64,000 nucleotides of DNA from Tanypteryx hageni (lineage: Eukaryota; Arthropoda; Insecta; Odonata; Petaluridae): positions 84,197,855-84,261,854 of the forward strand of contig CM054118.1 in the NCBI GenBank assembly GCA_028673005.1, read 5' to 3'. The notes beneath the pieces were generated by a model. It did not search any database and was not told the DNA's origin. It saw only the letters and a list, made by a program, of their open reading frames with translations. Below, one piece after another: positions 21,365 to 33,133 of the stretch (positions are counted from its first letter, which is position 1; each line of letters begins with the position of its first letter). The position numbers and the translations under genes were made by a program.

Positions 21365-21405
21365 ATAGTTTATCTTACGTGCTTCACTTCGACGCAGCCA
21401 GTGCA
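21365..21405 (+). repeat. Short Penelope-terminus-like fragment
   Basis: CTTACGTGCTTCACTTCGACGC resembles TTTTACGTGTGTCGCTTCGACATC of the solo terminus at about 17015-17040. It lies directly after a TATATA stretch at the upstream edge of Penelope element 1, in the opposite orientation to that element. About 30 bp only. Confidence 0.35.
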
Positions 21406-21454
21406 GTGACCTAATTCTTTTAATGGAAATTAATAGCGACATATAAAATCAGAG

Positions 21455-21645
21455 ATGAACTAGCATAACTCGAAATTAAAGGAAAAGTAATAATTATACG
21501 AGTGATAGAAAATTTAAGGCATGGAAATATATTTATAAATATTTGTATATATATATAGTGAAGCTTCTATAACTCGAATCTCAAAGGAAAATAAAAATTA
21601 TTTTTAGTAATAGAAAATTCAAGTTACAAAAATATATTTTTTCAG
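21455..21645. mobile_element. Two Tigger-like MITE ends, locus 2
   Basis: Segments at 21455-21540 and 21558-21645 repeat the arrangement seen at 16500-16740. CTAGCATAACTCGAAATTAAAGGAAAAG and GTGAAGCTTCTATAACTCGA are separated by a short TATATATATA stretch. Both end with AGAAAATTyAAG-like inverted echoes. Confidence 0.55.
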
Positions 21646-22643
21646 TTTTCTTTAATTGAATTAAAAAACAAATTTATTCCCATAAGCATATAACTGTAAT
21701 TTTCAATATCATGCATATTATGAAAACATCGTCACCAATGTTTTTTTCCGTAACTATTTTAGCACTAGGGACAAACTACCAAATATGCGACCCCTTCATA
21801 AAAAATTCTCTAATACCTATATTTTTTACTATATGGATTTTGGGGTGAACAATAAATAAATAAAAATAAACTATAAATGATGTAATTTCTCACTATAAAT
21901 GTACACAATTTAAATACATAATTATAAATATAATTACGTACATACATAATTACACATACATATAATAATTAATACACAGAAAGTATAAATATTTTAATAT
22001 TAAAGAGCTATTCTACGTGATTTTAATGTAACAAACTCATCAATAACGTCATCGAAATTTATAGTTTCTGCTATGCGTATGTCTGGGACAAGTATAGTAG
22101 TGAAATCGCCCGTCCTTTTGCCATTCAACCTCACACAATTTACCATTAACAAACACGACGATTAAATTTGGTTTATCGGCTATAGGAAGTAGCGAATAGG
22201 TTTGTTATTCTCTAGGACTATAAGAGATCACAATCGGAGAACCCTGTTGAAGGTGACGGTAAAACGTGAAGTTTTGAAGTTTTTCGTAGTTTTTCGAGGA
22301 ATTTTAACTCATTTCAATTGTTAAACATTATGGCGTCATTCCTATTTCTCGATATTTTTATTCAAATACGTGATAAACGCATGGATGATGATGCCATAAT
22401 CCTAACTGAAAATATACTAATTCTTACATAAATTTAATGTATAGGGAATTGTCTTAATGATGATTATTCTTATTGCTCCTACAGGGCGATCTGATTCACG
22501 AAACTTGAAATACGAGAACTTGGACACGAGCCAATTCTCAGAGAATTTAGAAATTACGGATACTTGCCTTAATTTTACGGAAAATTATAAAAATTAGTGG
22601 TTCCCGCAAAAAAGTTTGCTAAGTCAGTCAGATATCTGCATGT
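21646..22643 (+). repeat. Dispersed repeat C, copy 3, interrupted by piggyBac
   Basis: The part 22330-22620 aligns with 17690-18000 (repeat C copy 2). The piggyBac element sits at its right end at a TTAA. The section 21646-22330 is AT-rich with no other recognised structure. Confidence 0.55.
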
Positions 22644-22984
22644 TTAACCCTTAATTAGTCGCGTGGGGTCAATATGACCCCAAGCAATGTTTTTTCGTCA
22701 ATATCTAAAGAAATGTATTGTCAATCTAACCCAAACTTGTTCTACCTTTGACACTGACATTCTAGAAGAGAAATTAGCATTTTTATTTTCTTTTAATTTG
22801 TTATTTTTGATATTTTTATATTTATATATATAGTATAAATATTGTAAATATTGAGAAAATTAAACTATTTTAATGTGCTATTTTGGTGTGTATCCATTTG
22901 TTATGTATATATGAGGTTAAAAAGTTGCTTTTATTTTGACATCTCTCTACCTGTTACTTTTTTCTCTATTGGTCTAGAAGGGTT

Positions 22985-23985
22985 AAACGCAATACAAATT
23001 ATTATTATCACATCAGAAATACAAATAATTTTCCTGATAAGCAGTATTTCATTGTTTTAACACTAGTTTTCTTATGATTCATTTCTACTTCACCAATTTT
23101 CACTAAAGGTTTGTTACCCCTCTTCCTCCTCCCCCTCCCCCCCCTCCAATGTACCCTTTTCCCTCTTTTCGAAATTCTCCGGGTGTATTCTTACTTCGGC
23201 CGCCCACATGCAACCGTTTTCTTCCCATAGTTTTCTACCCGCAATAAAAGTCACAAACAAATGCACGTGGTCTCTCTAGAAATTGCTGTCGAAGAATTGA
23301 CCTGAGGATGACTTCTTTGACGCAGAATTCCATGTATTCTATCAAGACCGATGCATGATTTTTGAAACTATTTCCAGATTCTATAATTGAATTACATCCA
23401 TATTATTCCCTTTTCTGTACAGTAACTATTTATCACATGATTGCGTCATTTACTGTGAAATACTCTCAAAAATGGAACATCTTTCTAGCGACTTTTGGCA
23501 GATTTTTTATCACCCTCATTGGATGAAGCTCTTAGTACCCATGTGCAAAAAGGATAAAAGAAAGCGGTTTGCCTTTTATTACAGCCCACCCTTTTTAGCA
23601 CGAGTTTCTCCCTTATTTTCCGGAATAAGCACGAACACGAATGAGATCGGCAATCTTCAAAGTTTTTGGATCTCCTACCGGTCGCATGACGGTCACGGTT
23701 GGGACGTTTTAGACCAAAATATAAAAATCCTACTTTCATTGGGGTTTCTATGGAGAAGTCCCAAGTACGTTCACACTTATAGGGGCGGACGCGGTTGGAC
23801 CTCGGCACGAACCCCTTGGGTCGCTCGAGGAGGCAACTTTTGTCCCAAGCCCCATCGAGGGCAATCCTCGGTGACAGCAGAAGTGAGCTTGAATCTTTCT
23901 GCTAGTTGGGGGCAGCCATAAACTACTTCATGCTGTAGGTGGGGGCCGGAAAGCGACCGTGCCGCGACCGATGTCTAACCCACAA
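22985..23985. other. Non-piggyBac internal segment of the piggyBac element
   Basis: The piggyBac N-terminal and first catalytic blocks should be here but are not recognisable. Instead there is a pyrimidine run (23120-23150) and a GC-balanced block (23540-23980) with a 149-codon frame from 23472 that has no known domain. It may be a nested insertion that replaced the 5' part of the transposase. Confidence 0.45.
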
Positions 23986-23987
23986 GT

Positions 23988-24551
23988 GTGAGCGATCTCC
24001 GCAAAATAGTCCTATCCCTAATAAAGCCCTCAACGCGACCTTCATGCGACAATGCAACAAAAGGTGGCGTAGATACATGCGATCAGCTCTGCGCTGATTA
24101 TAATGTTGGCAGAATAACGAAAAGATGGCCGTTAGCTGTGTTTTTTCATTTGCTGAAGGTTTCTGCCATAAATGCCTTTATTGTTTATAAACAAAACGTT
24201 CAAAAGAAAATGACAAAGCGAAATTTCTTGAAATCATTATCGAAGGAATTAATAAAGGATCTACAGATTTTGAGGTCTCAGAGTAAGTTTATATCTAGGC
24301 ATCTCCGAAAGCGCATATGCACTCAACAGGGACTTACGGAGGAAGGTCCATCACCGGGATCGGGACTATCAAGAGGAAGATGCGAACATTGCCCAAGAAA
24401 TAAGGACTATAAAGTGTCCACTAGATGTGGAAATTGTGGAGCTTTTACTTGCAAAGACCATATGATAATGAAGTGCATTGAATGTGGGGAGAGGGAAAGT
24501 GATTACAAAATACAAAAAATATTTTGTTATTTTAATCAATGTTTATTGTAA
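23988..24551 (+). pseudogene. piggyBac transposase, C-terminal part
   Basis: The 187-codon open frame has NATKGGVDTCDQLCADYNVG at residues 22-41. The GVDxxD block carries the last catalytic Asp (residue 29 here) of the DDE/DDD core. Next comes RWPLAVFFHLLKVSAINAFI (residues 46-65), and near residues 131-170 a cysteine-rich domain (CEHC...CGNCGAFTCKDHMIMKCIEC) that matches the C-terminal cross-brace zinc finger of piggyBac and PGBD4-like proteins. Full transposases are about 570-600 aa, so about two thirds, including the first two catalytic Asp residues, is absent. The ATG at 23988 is probably not the native start. The 3' end fits well within the right TIR. Confidence 0.9.
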
Positions 24552-24717
24552 AAATTATTAATAAATAATTGTATTATAATGTAAGATTGATTTAATTTCC
24601 GGTAAAATATAAATAAATTAATATATTATTGCTTATCTTTAGAAATCATTTTGGGGTCATATTGACCCCACGCGACTAATTATGGAACTTTATTTCACGC
24701 GACTAACTAAGGGTTAA

Positions 24718-25580
24718 AAGTAATAATAGCCAATTTCTCCTTGTAAAATTAGACACTGTTATTTTGAATGTCATGTTTGTTTTTATAATTAATATGTGCA
24801 ATTTTATTTCTCTCTCCTATACGAAAAGATCACATTCCAGTATTCAAATAAAGGAAGAAGATTTTTTTCATTTGGCCAATCGTTAAAAATGCCCAAAGCC
24901 CACACGAAGTTTACTGAATAATAATAATCTTTAATTATTAACGCTGCAATCTATTAAGTTTGATGTTACTACAACTATAATTTCGATGCTTCATAAACAG
25001 CACGAAGCGAATAACGATATTCTTTTGTCTATTTGAAGGCTTAATAGACGCTGATTGAATCGGAGGCAACAATGCGGATCGCCTTGGCAACACCCGGAAA
25101 GAGTAGGAAAAGGCATAAAATTTCCAAAATAAATGCGCGTTTCTTAAAGAATATTCCGTGCAACACCATAACATCGCAAAAATAAGATATGTTATAGTTT
25201 TAGCCGTCTAATAAAGTAAAAAATGAGAAATTCGGTCGATATTTACGTTTTTAATAAATGAAAGAAATATACCTTGCACCTTGAAAAATCGAAACTTCTG
25301 TGAAAACATATGAAAAATATAATCATCTCCTGGAGTCAAATCTGGGACACATCCGTAAACGAAAATATTTTTCCCGGGGTCTCCTAGTTGGCATAAACAA
25401 AATGGCGTTTACAGCATTTCTCTATGACAAACTGTCCAGGAGATAAATGGGGAGACGGACGGATGGACAGACTGATGGACAGAAGGACAGACATGGAGTA
25501 ATTATTTATAAAGAAAATATGCTGCCATTACTCATTGAATTTATTATTTAATACATATACGTTCCATGTGACAAGTGCTG
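24718..25580. other. AT-rich spacer, nothing recognised
   Basis: Includes a GACGGACGGATGGACAGA cluster near 25450-25490 of the kind seen in repeat E and at 44370, but no alignable repeat copy. Confidence 0.4.
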
Positions 25581-25589
25581 TTGCCCTGG

Positions 25590-25700
25590 AGATGGCGTTG
25601 GTTTATTTACGAGTTGAGATCTTGGTAGATGGTGATTTTTCAGCACTTGCAATATGCAAGCACCGACAACTCGTGTGTGTGTGTATATGTATATATATAT
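25590..25700 (+). repeat. Fragment shared with 18012-18080, ending in (TG)/(TA)n
   Basis: GGCGTTGGTTTATTTACGAG, then TTGAGAT..., GGTGATTTTTCAGCACTTGCA, corresponds to GGCGTTGGTTTATTTACGAG, then TTAAGAT..., GGTCTTTATTTAAGCGCTTG, at 18020-18076. Both copies lead into a TA-rich microsatellite. This is therefore a recurring element edge, of unknown type. Confidence 0.6.
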
Positions 25701-26660
25701 ATCAATCTGTTTCACATGAAAATGATTTATTTCTGTTATTACATGATAATTACGTTGGTATATGTTTTCGCGATTAGATATTAATCATCCAGCAGAATAT
25801 CACTGATATTGTATAGCAAAAGATGACCCACATACTGATAAGAAAGACAATATTTAAAATAGAAAATCTTATTCAAATTATTTGGCAAGCGTGGTAATTG
25901 TTTCTGAAAACTGTATTTAATTTCTAGCATCGTCGGTTTTCATAGATAAATGAAGTGATTCAATAATAGGAGCTAATGTAACGGACCGTCCATTTTGTGC
26001 AAAAACTTGCGGTATTTCCCTTGTTCTATGGGACATTACGAACTGTTTTTGAGATAAGGAATGACGCATAGACCACAGCTTTCGAATACAATTTTGATGC
26101 AAAACTTGAACGATCACTTTTACACATGATACCCAAAATTTATACCGCTCAAGAGTGATTCTATAAGAGAAGAATAATTTTCAACTCCTCACAAATCGGG
26201 GTTAAATTTAAAGTACAGTTAATCATTAATCATCAATTGCAAATTATAGGAAACATTTCTCACACATGCATTTTGAATATTATTATAAATTAGAAGTAAA
26301 TTAATCACAAGTCATAATGTGATTAATTATGAACCTTAATTCGCCACATTAAAATGGCCGATTCGCCTCATGTGGCTAGTGGCGAACGAATTGGAAATCC
26401 CAAACATATAGTATTAAGAGTTTTTCAGATTATTAAAGTGACGAACTGTAATGATTTATTCAGTACTCCACCGATTTTGACTGTATTGCACTGTTTGATT
26501 TTCGGCGGTGATATACGAATTCCTTATTCGATCTAGTTAATACGGAAACTTAGCCCATATCGGCATTTTTTCATTGCCGATTTCTGTTCCTCACATTTTA
26601 CCGCTACTTCTACCTATTGTATAAATAGGGAATTTAGTTTTCGGCTTTTACCTGATTTTG
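25701..26660. other. AT-rich spacer, nothing recognised
   Basis: Short frames on both strands lack domains. No repeat copy was recognised. Confidence 0.4.
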
Positions 26661-26669
26661 ACCTTTTTA

Positions 26670-28180
26670 AGTGCTTTTCGTAATTGCTGAAAAGCACAAT
26701 TACCTTCGTGATGTCCGTCCGTCTCAGGGAAGAATTGCCAAAACCGCTTTCAACCAAATTTGTTATATAAAAAAATCACATAAATTAACGACTAAAATGA
26801 GCTATTTTGACCGGATCGACTCCGCAGGGGTGCCACAATTGCAGAGTTTAACTTTTCGTTAATTATGAATTTGGAAGGAATTTACAAAACTTATTTCAAC
26901 TAAATTTTGTGTAAAGGAGACAAGCAACATAATAAATCAAAATGAATATGTTTAGTATAGATTTACAAATCAGGGCTGCCTCAATGCAAGTATCTAATTT
27001 TGTTTTCAAAAGTATTTGTGTTGAACTGTCTAAATCAATTTTAACGAAATTTAATATCTATAATTTAAATATATATACAAGAACATATTAGCATATTTGG
27101 ACAGGATCAACCAAACAAGGGTGCTACAATTATAAACTCAAATCGTTCAGTAATTATGGATTTGGAAGGAAATGGCTGAACGGATTTTAACTAAATTTTC
27201 TAAATAAGATTTGTACAACATACCATAATGAAATCAAAATGTTTAAAGCGGAACTACAAAGCAGGTCTATCACAATAAAAAGTTAAATAATAATACTTTT
27301 ACGCCTATTTCGAGAGCACTGACTGCATGGATTTTAACCAAATATAATTTTGTAATGATTTTCTCCCCTAATATTCATATCCTTAAGATGCAAGCTGCAA
27401 AGCTTGCGAAATGTCCAGACTCAGCCATGTCCTTACGCAGCGAAATCCAAAAGCGTTCACCAGCATTCAACAACGCTGCGAAAGCCTTCAACTCAAGCAA
27501 TATTCCCTAATTTGCTGCCTTCCGTTTACAAAAAAATGCCAATTATTAGGCGTTCTTTACCAGCGAAGCGGTAATTGCGGAACACCTTATGGGCACTTCT
27601 GATCCGTCCGTCGTAATTTTCATCTCCTACACCGCTGGACGGATTTTAATTTAATTACGTATGAGTGATCTTTATTAAAAATATCGCCCAATTGTGATTT
27701 TCAACTGAATCTGTCAATTAGAATTTCCACTTTATATAATTACTTCAATAAACTTATACTCGTATCTTGGTTAATGGCATCAGTCATGTAACAATGAAAT
27801 ATGAAACTTCTATCTTCCTAGCTCTTACATGATCTGTAAGGTATAGATTAAAAAAAATATTCGGATAGAGAACAACATTTACTACAAGAAAGTTTGCAAG
27901 GCCACGCAATTACGAGTTATAGTTTCGGAGATGAAACTTCAAGAATATCCTGAGCAAAACTTCGCATATTTTGATTGCATCGATCGAGAAGACTGTTCTC
28001 TCAGCGAACAACAGTCAAAAATCTACATATTTCTCCCCCATTCTCTAATACTATCTGTTGGGTATAGAGTAAAAAATTTATTTGGATAGAGATCGACATT
28101 TACTACAAGATAGTCCTCGGGACTAAAGTTACGGGGATAAAAATTCGAGCATCACCTAATATTTCGATACCGTTCCATAT
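26670..28180 (+). repeat. Degenerate tandem-repeat element (repeat E region, copy 1)
   Basis: From 26670 to 27400 units of about 150-200 bp recur with a core like ACGGATTTTAACTAAATTTT (26750, 26895, 27190, 27330). At 27541-27620 the block GGCGTTCTTTACCAGCGAAG...CCTTATGG...CCGTCCGTC matches the inverted block at 41760-41870. At 27830-27965 and 28047-28165 two units about 218 bp apart share ATCTGTaaGGTATAGAtTAAA and CATTTACTACAAGAaAGT. No coding frame is supported. Confidence 0.6.
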
Positions 28181-29400
28181 GTATTTCCCATTAAGAGCGC
28201 ATTTGAAACCTCTGTGTATTCTATTTATGGAGTATGCTTTTCCATATTCTTTTGATTTGGGCTGAACAAATGGTCACTTTATGGACGGCTCCATAGGTTC
28301 CATGGCGACTTCGGTGATATCAGTTCCCTATGAATCCGTTTCTGAGTCCTTCTGAAATGGAAGTAATCAGGAGATTCGTGAAGAATTTATAAACGATGTA
28401 AAACACGAAAATTGACCTACGGTCTCGTAGGTCTTCTTTCTTTCATGCGAATGAGAACTTCGTTGGCGGTATTCCATGCTCCGAATGTTTCTTATCTCAG
28501 TTCAACTTGTGTATAGCTTAGCAAGCATATTCATCATTTCCCTCAGGCATTTTGTCACGAGATCCGGCATTATTTTGTCATTCCCTTGGAGATTTGCCAC
28601 CCCCTGGGTACTTCCCGAAGGCCTAACGAAAAAACTACTCCTGATCGTTACTTTTTTATGTCTTTTCGTTATTTATTACACCTCTTTCGCTGATTAGCCA
28701 TTTTCTTAACGCTATTTGCAGCTTAAAACGCCGTTCATCTCAGTCCTTAACCAAGTTTCTTTTTCAGCAGTCCTCAGCTGAAACTGTACAAAACTTCTTC
28801 TTGGCGTGTTAGCATTCAGTGACTTGACAATATGTCGTAAGAATTCAGATAATTTAAATGTTCTTTGTACCTTAGTTTGTATTCCATTTAAGCCAGTTTG
28901 ATAATTTTTCTAATTCTTCTAATTCTAATTTGCCTTCAATTTTATGATTTCGTCGAATATTTGAGTTGATTGAATCAATTACAATTGATTGTAGGACGTG
29001 TCTTTAATCGGAGATTTTGTAAATGTGGTACGTTGTATTGAAAGGTCGAAAGAATTAGCGAGCCACAAGCCGTGTCTAGAAAACTCATAAGTTTTAATAT
29101 TTGGTCTATATTTATCTTTTCACGGCAATTTATATCTTAGGAATATACCGCCACAAGCGTTTATTCATATTTATAAAATCGACTGCAGCGTTAACAAATA
29201 CAAATACAAACTATGAATTATTTATGATGTTCCCCAAGGGATTTAGAGACCGCCTCAACAAATCTCCTTCTCCGTTTGCGTACCGTTGCTAGCATTCAAT
29301 AAAAAAGCAAAAACAGGGACGTAATCGCTCCATACAATTTCTATTTGAAAAAGACTGCAAACGATACACATTATGTAACGCCGAAGAACACTAACACGAG
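28181..29400. other. Spacer, nothing recognised
   Basis: Moderately AT-rich. A short palindrome, CCTACGGTCTCGTAGG, lies at 28416-28431. Open frames at 28476-28697 and 29101-29292 have no recognisable domain. Confidence 0.4.
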
Positions 29401-29404
29401 AGAT

Positions 29405-29640
29405 TCTTTTCCTCCGTCCCTCTTAACCCAATTCCAAGCATCTCTTCACCGTCCCATCCTTTATCCGCAGCAATCTTCCCCCCACCACCACCTCGCCCCT
29501 TCTCTCTCCACCACTTATCCCATTTTCTCTTCCCCCACTTCTACCCCCTTCTCTTCCCCCTCTCCTGCCCCCTTCTCTTCCCCCTCTCTTCCTCTCCAAT
29601 CCCTCCCCGCTCCCATCTGTGACCTCGATCCCGTGACCCA
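29405..29640 (+). repeat. Pyrimidine-rich tract
   Basis: CCCCTTCTCTTCCCC-type repeats dominate the + strand at about 29440-29610. The 178-codon frame through it is low-complexity at the N-terminal half and unassignable at the C-terminal half. Confidence 0.75.
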
Positions 29641-30654
29641 CATACGCCTAGAAAAGCCTTCACTCGACCAGACTCAATCTTCCAAATACAAAGGTCACGG
29701 AAAGAGCACTGTTGCCCCCAAACGCATCGCTGGAATATTCGCGGCCGCCTTCCCACCTCGAGCGCAGAGATATTGCGCCAAAAAGCGGTTATCATATTCT
29801 GATCATTTTGTAGGAGTGATATCCTCCGATTGTCTGGTTATTATCGTTTCTCTATTGCGCGATTCAGAAAAAACTCTTTAAATTTTTGTTCTTTAATCGA
29901 CAAAAACTGCGGTTATGATAATTATGAAGGTTTTTCATCAATATTCGCAATTCAATTTTGAGTGTTTTAGTAAAACACTTCTAAATTGAACCTAGGTGAT
30001 ATTTATACATCGTGTCAGACATTATATCATTTTTATTTTACGGAAGTTTGAGAAAAATAGTAACATCTGAAATATACTCGTATCATTTTAGAAAAATTTC
30101 CCTTCGTGCATCAAAATTATTTCAGACATTCAGGCAACGCATTGATGGCAACCTTAATAAGCCCTACGCATTCGATCCAAGGACTGATGTTTGTCCTTTG
30201 TGGAACGAAATAAATACCCGAGTAAAACGAGCAGTAATGACATTGGTATATTTTTCATAGTATATGAAGCTGCATTATTCACCGCTTAAATTGTCATTTG
30301 GGCTCCATTAACAGAAGACGTACCTGAGATCGTCCTTTGGTAAATTTTACTCGCCTCATCACGAGATGATAACATCTTGAATTATAAATCATTTACTATA
30401 TTAATTTATATATTTCACGTTTTCTAGTAAGTCTCCTTCAGTGGACCGACGACTGTATTTTATAAGCGAAGGGATTCTGAAACTTCTGTGAATCATTTGA
30501 TTTCTACTGCAAAAGTGTGTTTTTTTGGAGTATGAGAAGCAATTGAAATTTAATGCATCGACCTCGCGTGCGGATCTTTTCTCGAAGCAATTGCAACTCA
30601 AGTCACCGATCGGGGAATTGCGTTGCTTCCGACGGATCTCTAACCTTCAGAACC
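29641..30654. other. Spacer, nothing recognised
   Basis: The frame at 30012-30260 (82 codons) contains no known domain. No repeat copy was recognised before the hAT target site. Confidence 0.4.
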
Positions 30655-30869
30655 GCTTTAGGCAGTGGTTCTCAAACATTTTTGGTTCATGCCTCCCTTG
30701 ACAAATTGAAAAATTATCGCGCCTCCCTGACTGTTGAAGATTGTTAGGTAGGCTGTATCATTAGACATAAAAGAACAAGAAGCACATAGTAGAGCATACA
30801 ATATATACTAATGACATTTATTAAAATAAAGCCATTACGATGACATATATTTTTATTTTAAATAGACAC

Positions 30870-31430
30870 AATATACTAACTCTTCCCTTATTTCTTTTCC
30901 AATTGAATATCTCACATATGTAATAAAATGTATATCTTTTTCAACATCGGTTGCTTCATCAACTTGCAAAGCAAATCGTGTTGTTTTTAAGTTTTCCATT
31001 AATTGAGTACACAAATCCTAGTATATTAAACCAATTCGTCTTTCTACTATACAATTATAGAGAGGAATGTTTTGAAATTCTTTAGCAATTGATTCACCAA
31101 ACAATGCTTCTGTCATATCAATTGCAGCCGGTAATAATAAATTCTCGCCTTGTGCGGTTTCTTACATCTTGCGATTCTGGAAGAGTCTTTATATGATGCC
31201 AACAATAATCTTGGTTGCACAACAGCTAACTTGATTCGTGCTTTTTATTGAGCTTCGTTTTGTTTAAGTTTTCTTTCGAAAAACTCTCTTGGCTTATTAA
31301 CATATTCTTGATTGCATTTTTCTAAATGCTGTTTCAGCTTGAAAGGTCTCATACTGTCAGAAGCCCGAACCTCGTTACATATTATACTCGTATACGCCGA
31401 CATTTTGAAATGTAAAAACATATTACCAAT
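30870..31430 (-). pseudogene. ZBED5-like hAT transposase, N-terminal remnant
   Basis: Read on the minus strand, a BED-finger tail (IICNEVRASDSMRPFKLKQH, LEKCNQEY, NKPREFFERKLKQ) is followed by LPAAIDMTEALFGESIAKEF and then NLKTTRFALQVDEATDVEKD and IHFITYVRY. LQVDEATD is the first catalytic Asp block (usual LQLDESTD) of the hAT family related to vertebrate ZBED5/FAM200. There is at least one in-frame stop after the BED region and a frameshift. The rest of the catalytic domain and the C-terminal dimerisation region are missing. The second zinc-ligand His of the BED finger appears as Cys in this copy. Confidence 0.85.
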
Positions 31431-31439
31431 ACTTATTTC

Positions 31440-32760
31440 TATATTTTCTTATTTTGAAGTGTCCTGATTTGTTAAAGTCTTCATTACGTTTTCGCTTTTC
31501 CATTTATTGGGCCATAAAAAAGATAAATACTTTTAATTACAATACTAAAAATATCAAAATAAATTATAAATTTATATATTAAAATATCCACTGATTACTC
31601 GCGTATGGGCAGAGAAATGTGAACATTTATGTATCATATACAACAAGCTGAGTTATAAAAAAAGCAGCCGAGGCAGGCAGCCCCCTGCGGAGGGTATATT
31701 TGCCGGCCAGGTACAAGGAGTTTATATCGCTTCTTAAGATCTTATATAAGCACCCTGCTCCAGATTTTTTCAACTTTTAGACTAAGTTACGTTTAATTTA
31801 AGAAAAAATATAGTAAACTAGGGGCTTCGACCCTGGCGCCTACTGCGCCCACCCTCGATTTGTTATTATGCTTAGTAATCAGTTAAAAATAATCCGTAAT
31901 AAATGTCAATCGTTATTACGTTTTTTTATTTATATTTTTATCAGAGAGTATTCAAATTATTATTATTTGAATAACTTGGAATGCGAAAGAAGTCATTCAA
32001 ATGTTTTTAAGGCTTAAGTAACAACCTTCTAGTAAGAATGACACTACGTAAACAATTAGCAGTTTTATCCGTACTTTAAATGTATGCAGGATAATAGGCA
32101 TTAATTTTTCATATTTGGTACTGATAAATTTCAAGTTCTGAATTTGACAGCGATAGAAAGAAATACCACGACTAACTGAAATCCACGAAACGAAATCGTC
32201 TCTTTCTCGATCTTTTTTGATTTTTCAGCGACACGAGAAATCTCAGATTAGTAATAATATAACAAATATTATAAATTATTTTTAAAAATTAAAAAAACTT
32301 ATTTAATAAAACTCAGTAACAATAATTTAAGCTGTGAAAATCCGGAAAGAAATATTTATAAATTTTTGCTGCATTTGAATAACATGCAAATAGGATCTAC
32401 CGTTGACACAAGATACTTTATCAAAGTTGTATAATGTATAATGACCTGAAAATATACCGTAGAACATGTGATTAGAATGTTGTTGAAGACAACCTACATT
32501 ATATGTCCAGTAGAAATTAGCCCTATGCATATTTTAATAATTGAACGAAACTTTCTTAGTTCCTTATGGATGATTGACGTATTTCTTGATGCGAGTGACA
32601 ACTTCGCTGATTAACCAAACATCTAAAATTTAAATTTAGATTAATCTTAATTTTCAGAAAAAATTAAACTTTCTACACAGCCATAAAATTTTCACGAGTA
32701 AAATGAAAGGTATTAAACTTCAACAAACACTAACAAGAAACGGGCGAGGCAAATTATTGC
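31440..32760. other. Interior of the hAT element, nothing coding recognised
   Basis: AT-rich sequence in place of the expected first exon or promoter of the transposase. A GC-richer patch at 31660-31860 (GCAGCCGAGGCAGGCAGCC) may be a separate insertion. No domain was seen. Confidence 0.4.
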
Positions 32761-32764
32761 TAAA

Positions 32765-32820
32765 TTCCACGATGAATTTAATGACGACCGGTTTCACTAT
32801 AAGGAGTACATCAAATGTTA
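32765..32820 (-). repeat. Penelope-type terminus fragment nested in the hAT element
   Basis: TTCCACGATGAATTTAATGA...GACCGGTTTCACTATA parallels TTCCACAAATTTAATTT...GACTGGTTTCACTACG at the end of Penelope element 2 (39307-39342). The GAAACCGGTC side of a hammerhead is intact, but the CUGAUGA box is degraded (TTGATGT on the minus strand). Confidence 0.5.
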
Positions 32821-32913
32821 TATAGAAGGGCATGCAGAGAATTAGGGAGTGAGGATGCGGAATGCCTGGGGAAAGGTTGGGTGGCGTACATACGGTGCAA
32901 TTGCAACAAATTG

Positions 32914-32916
<3 letters not shown>

Positions 32917-32963
<47 letters not shown>
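32917..32963. repeat. (TA)n microsatellite
   Basis: About 47 bp of TA, inside the hAT element near its right end. Confidence 0.95.
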
Positions 32964-32967
<4 letters not shown>

Positions 32968-33133
32968 AAGTCGGAAAGTGGGAGAGGAAGGAGACCTGTG
33001 AGTGGGGAGGGGAGGCGGTATGGTGAAGAGGCAGACTGATGGAGGATAGACTGGGTCCCTCATGTGTCGCCGTTCGATTCGTCTCCACTGACAACCCAAC
33101 GCGACTCCTACTTTGAGAACCACGGGCTTTAAG

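Larger units (their letters stand above)
22644..24717 (+). mobile_element. piggyBac-family transposon with TTAA target sites
   Basis: TTAA at 22644-22647 and 24714-24717 flank an element whose ends are CCCTTAATTAGTCGCGTG on the left and, inverted on the right, CCCTTAGTTAGTCGCGTG. A second copy of the terminal block with GGGGTCAATATGACCCC lies just inside the right end (24653-24682) and matches the left end directly inside its TIR. Length between target sites is 2066 bp. The element carries the C-terminal part of its transposase. The middle (about 23090-23980) contains sequence that does not look like piggyBac. Confidence 0.9.
30663..33125 (-). mobile_element. hAT transposon with TIRs and 8-bp target duplication
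   Basis: The left end CAGTGGTTCTCAAAC (30663) and the inverted right end CCGTGGTTCTCAAAG (ending 33125) match at 13 of 15 positions. They are flanked by GCTTTAGG (30655-30662) and GCTTTAAG (33126-33133), a 7/8 match. CAGTGGTTCTCAAAC is a classic hAT terminus. The element is 2463 bp and carries a ZBED5-like transposase remnant on the minus strand near its left end. A (TA)n run (32917-32963) and a Penelope terminus fragment (about 32765-32820) lie nested inside. Confidence 0.9.

Noticed and set aside
22644..22988. A separate small piggyBac MITE from TTAACCC (22644) to GGGTTAA (22980-22986)
   Set aside because: The right end shares only about five terminal bases with the left, whereas the end at 24713 matches over 16 of 18 bases with a repeated subterminal block.
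28416..28431. CCTACGGTCTCGTAGG short palindrome as a regulatory site
   Set aside because: It is a single short hairpin with no neighbouring gene, and one such palindrome is expected by chance in a window of this size.
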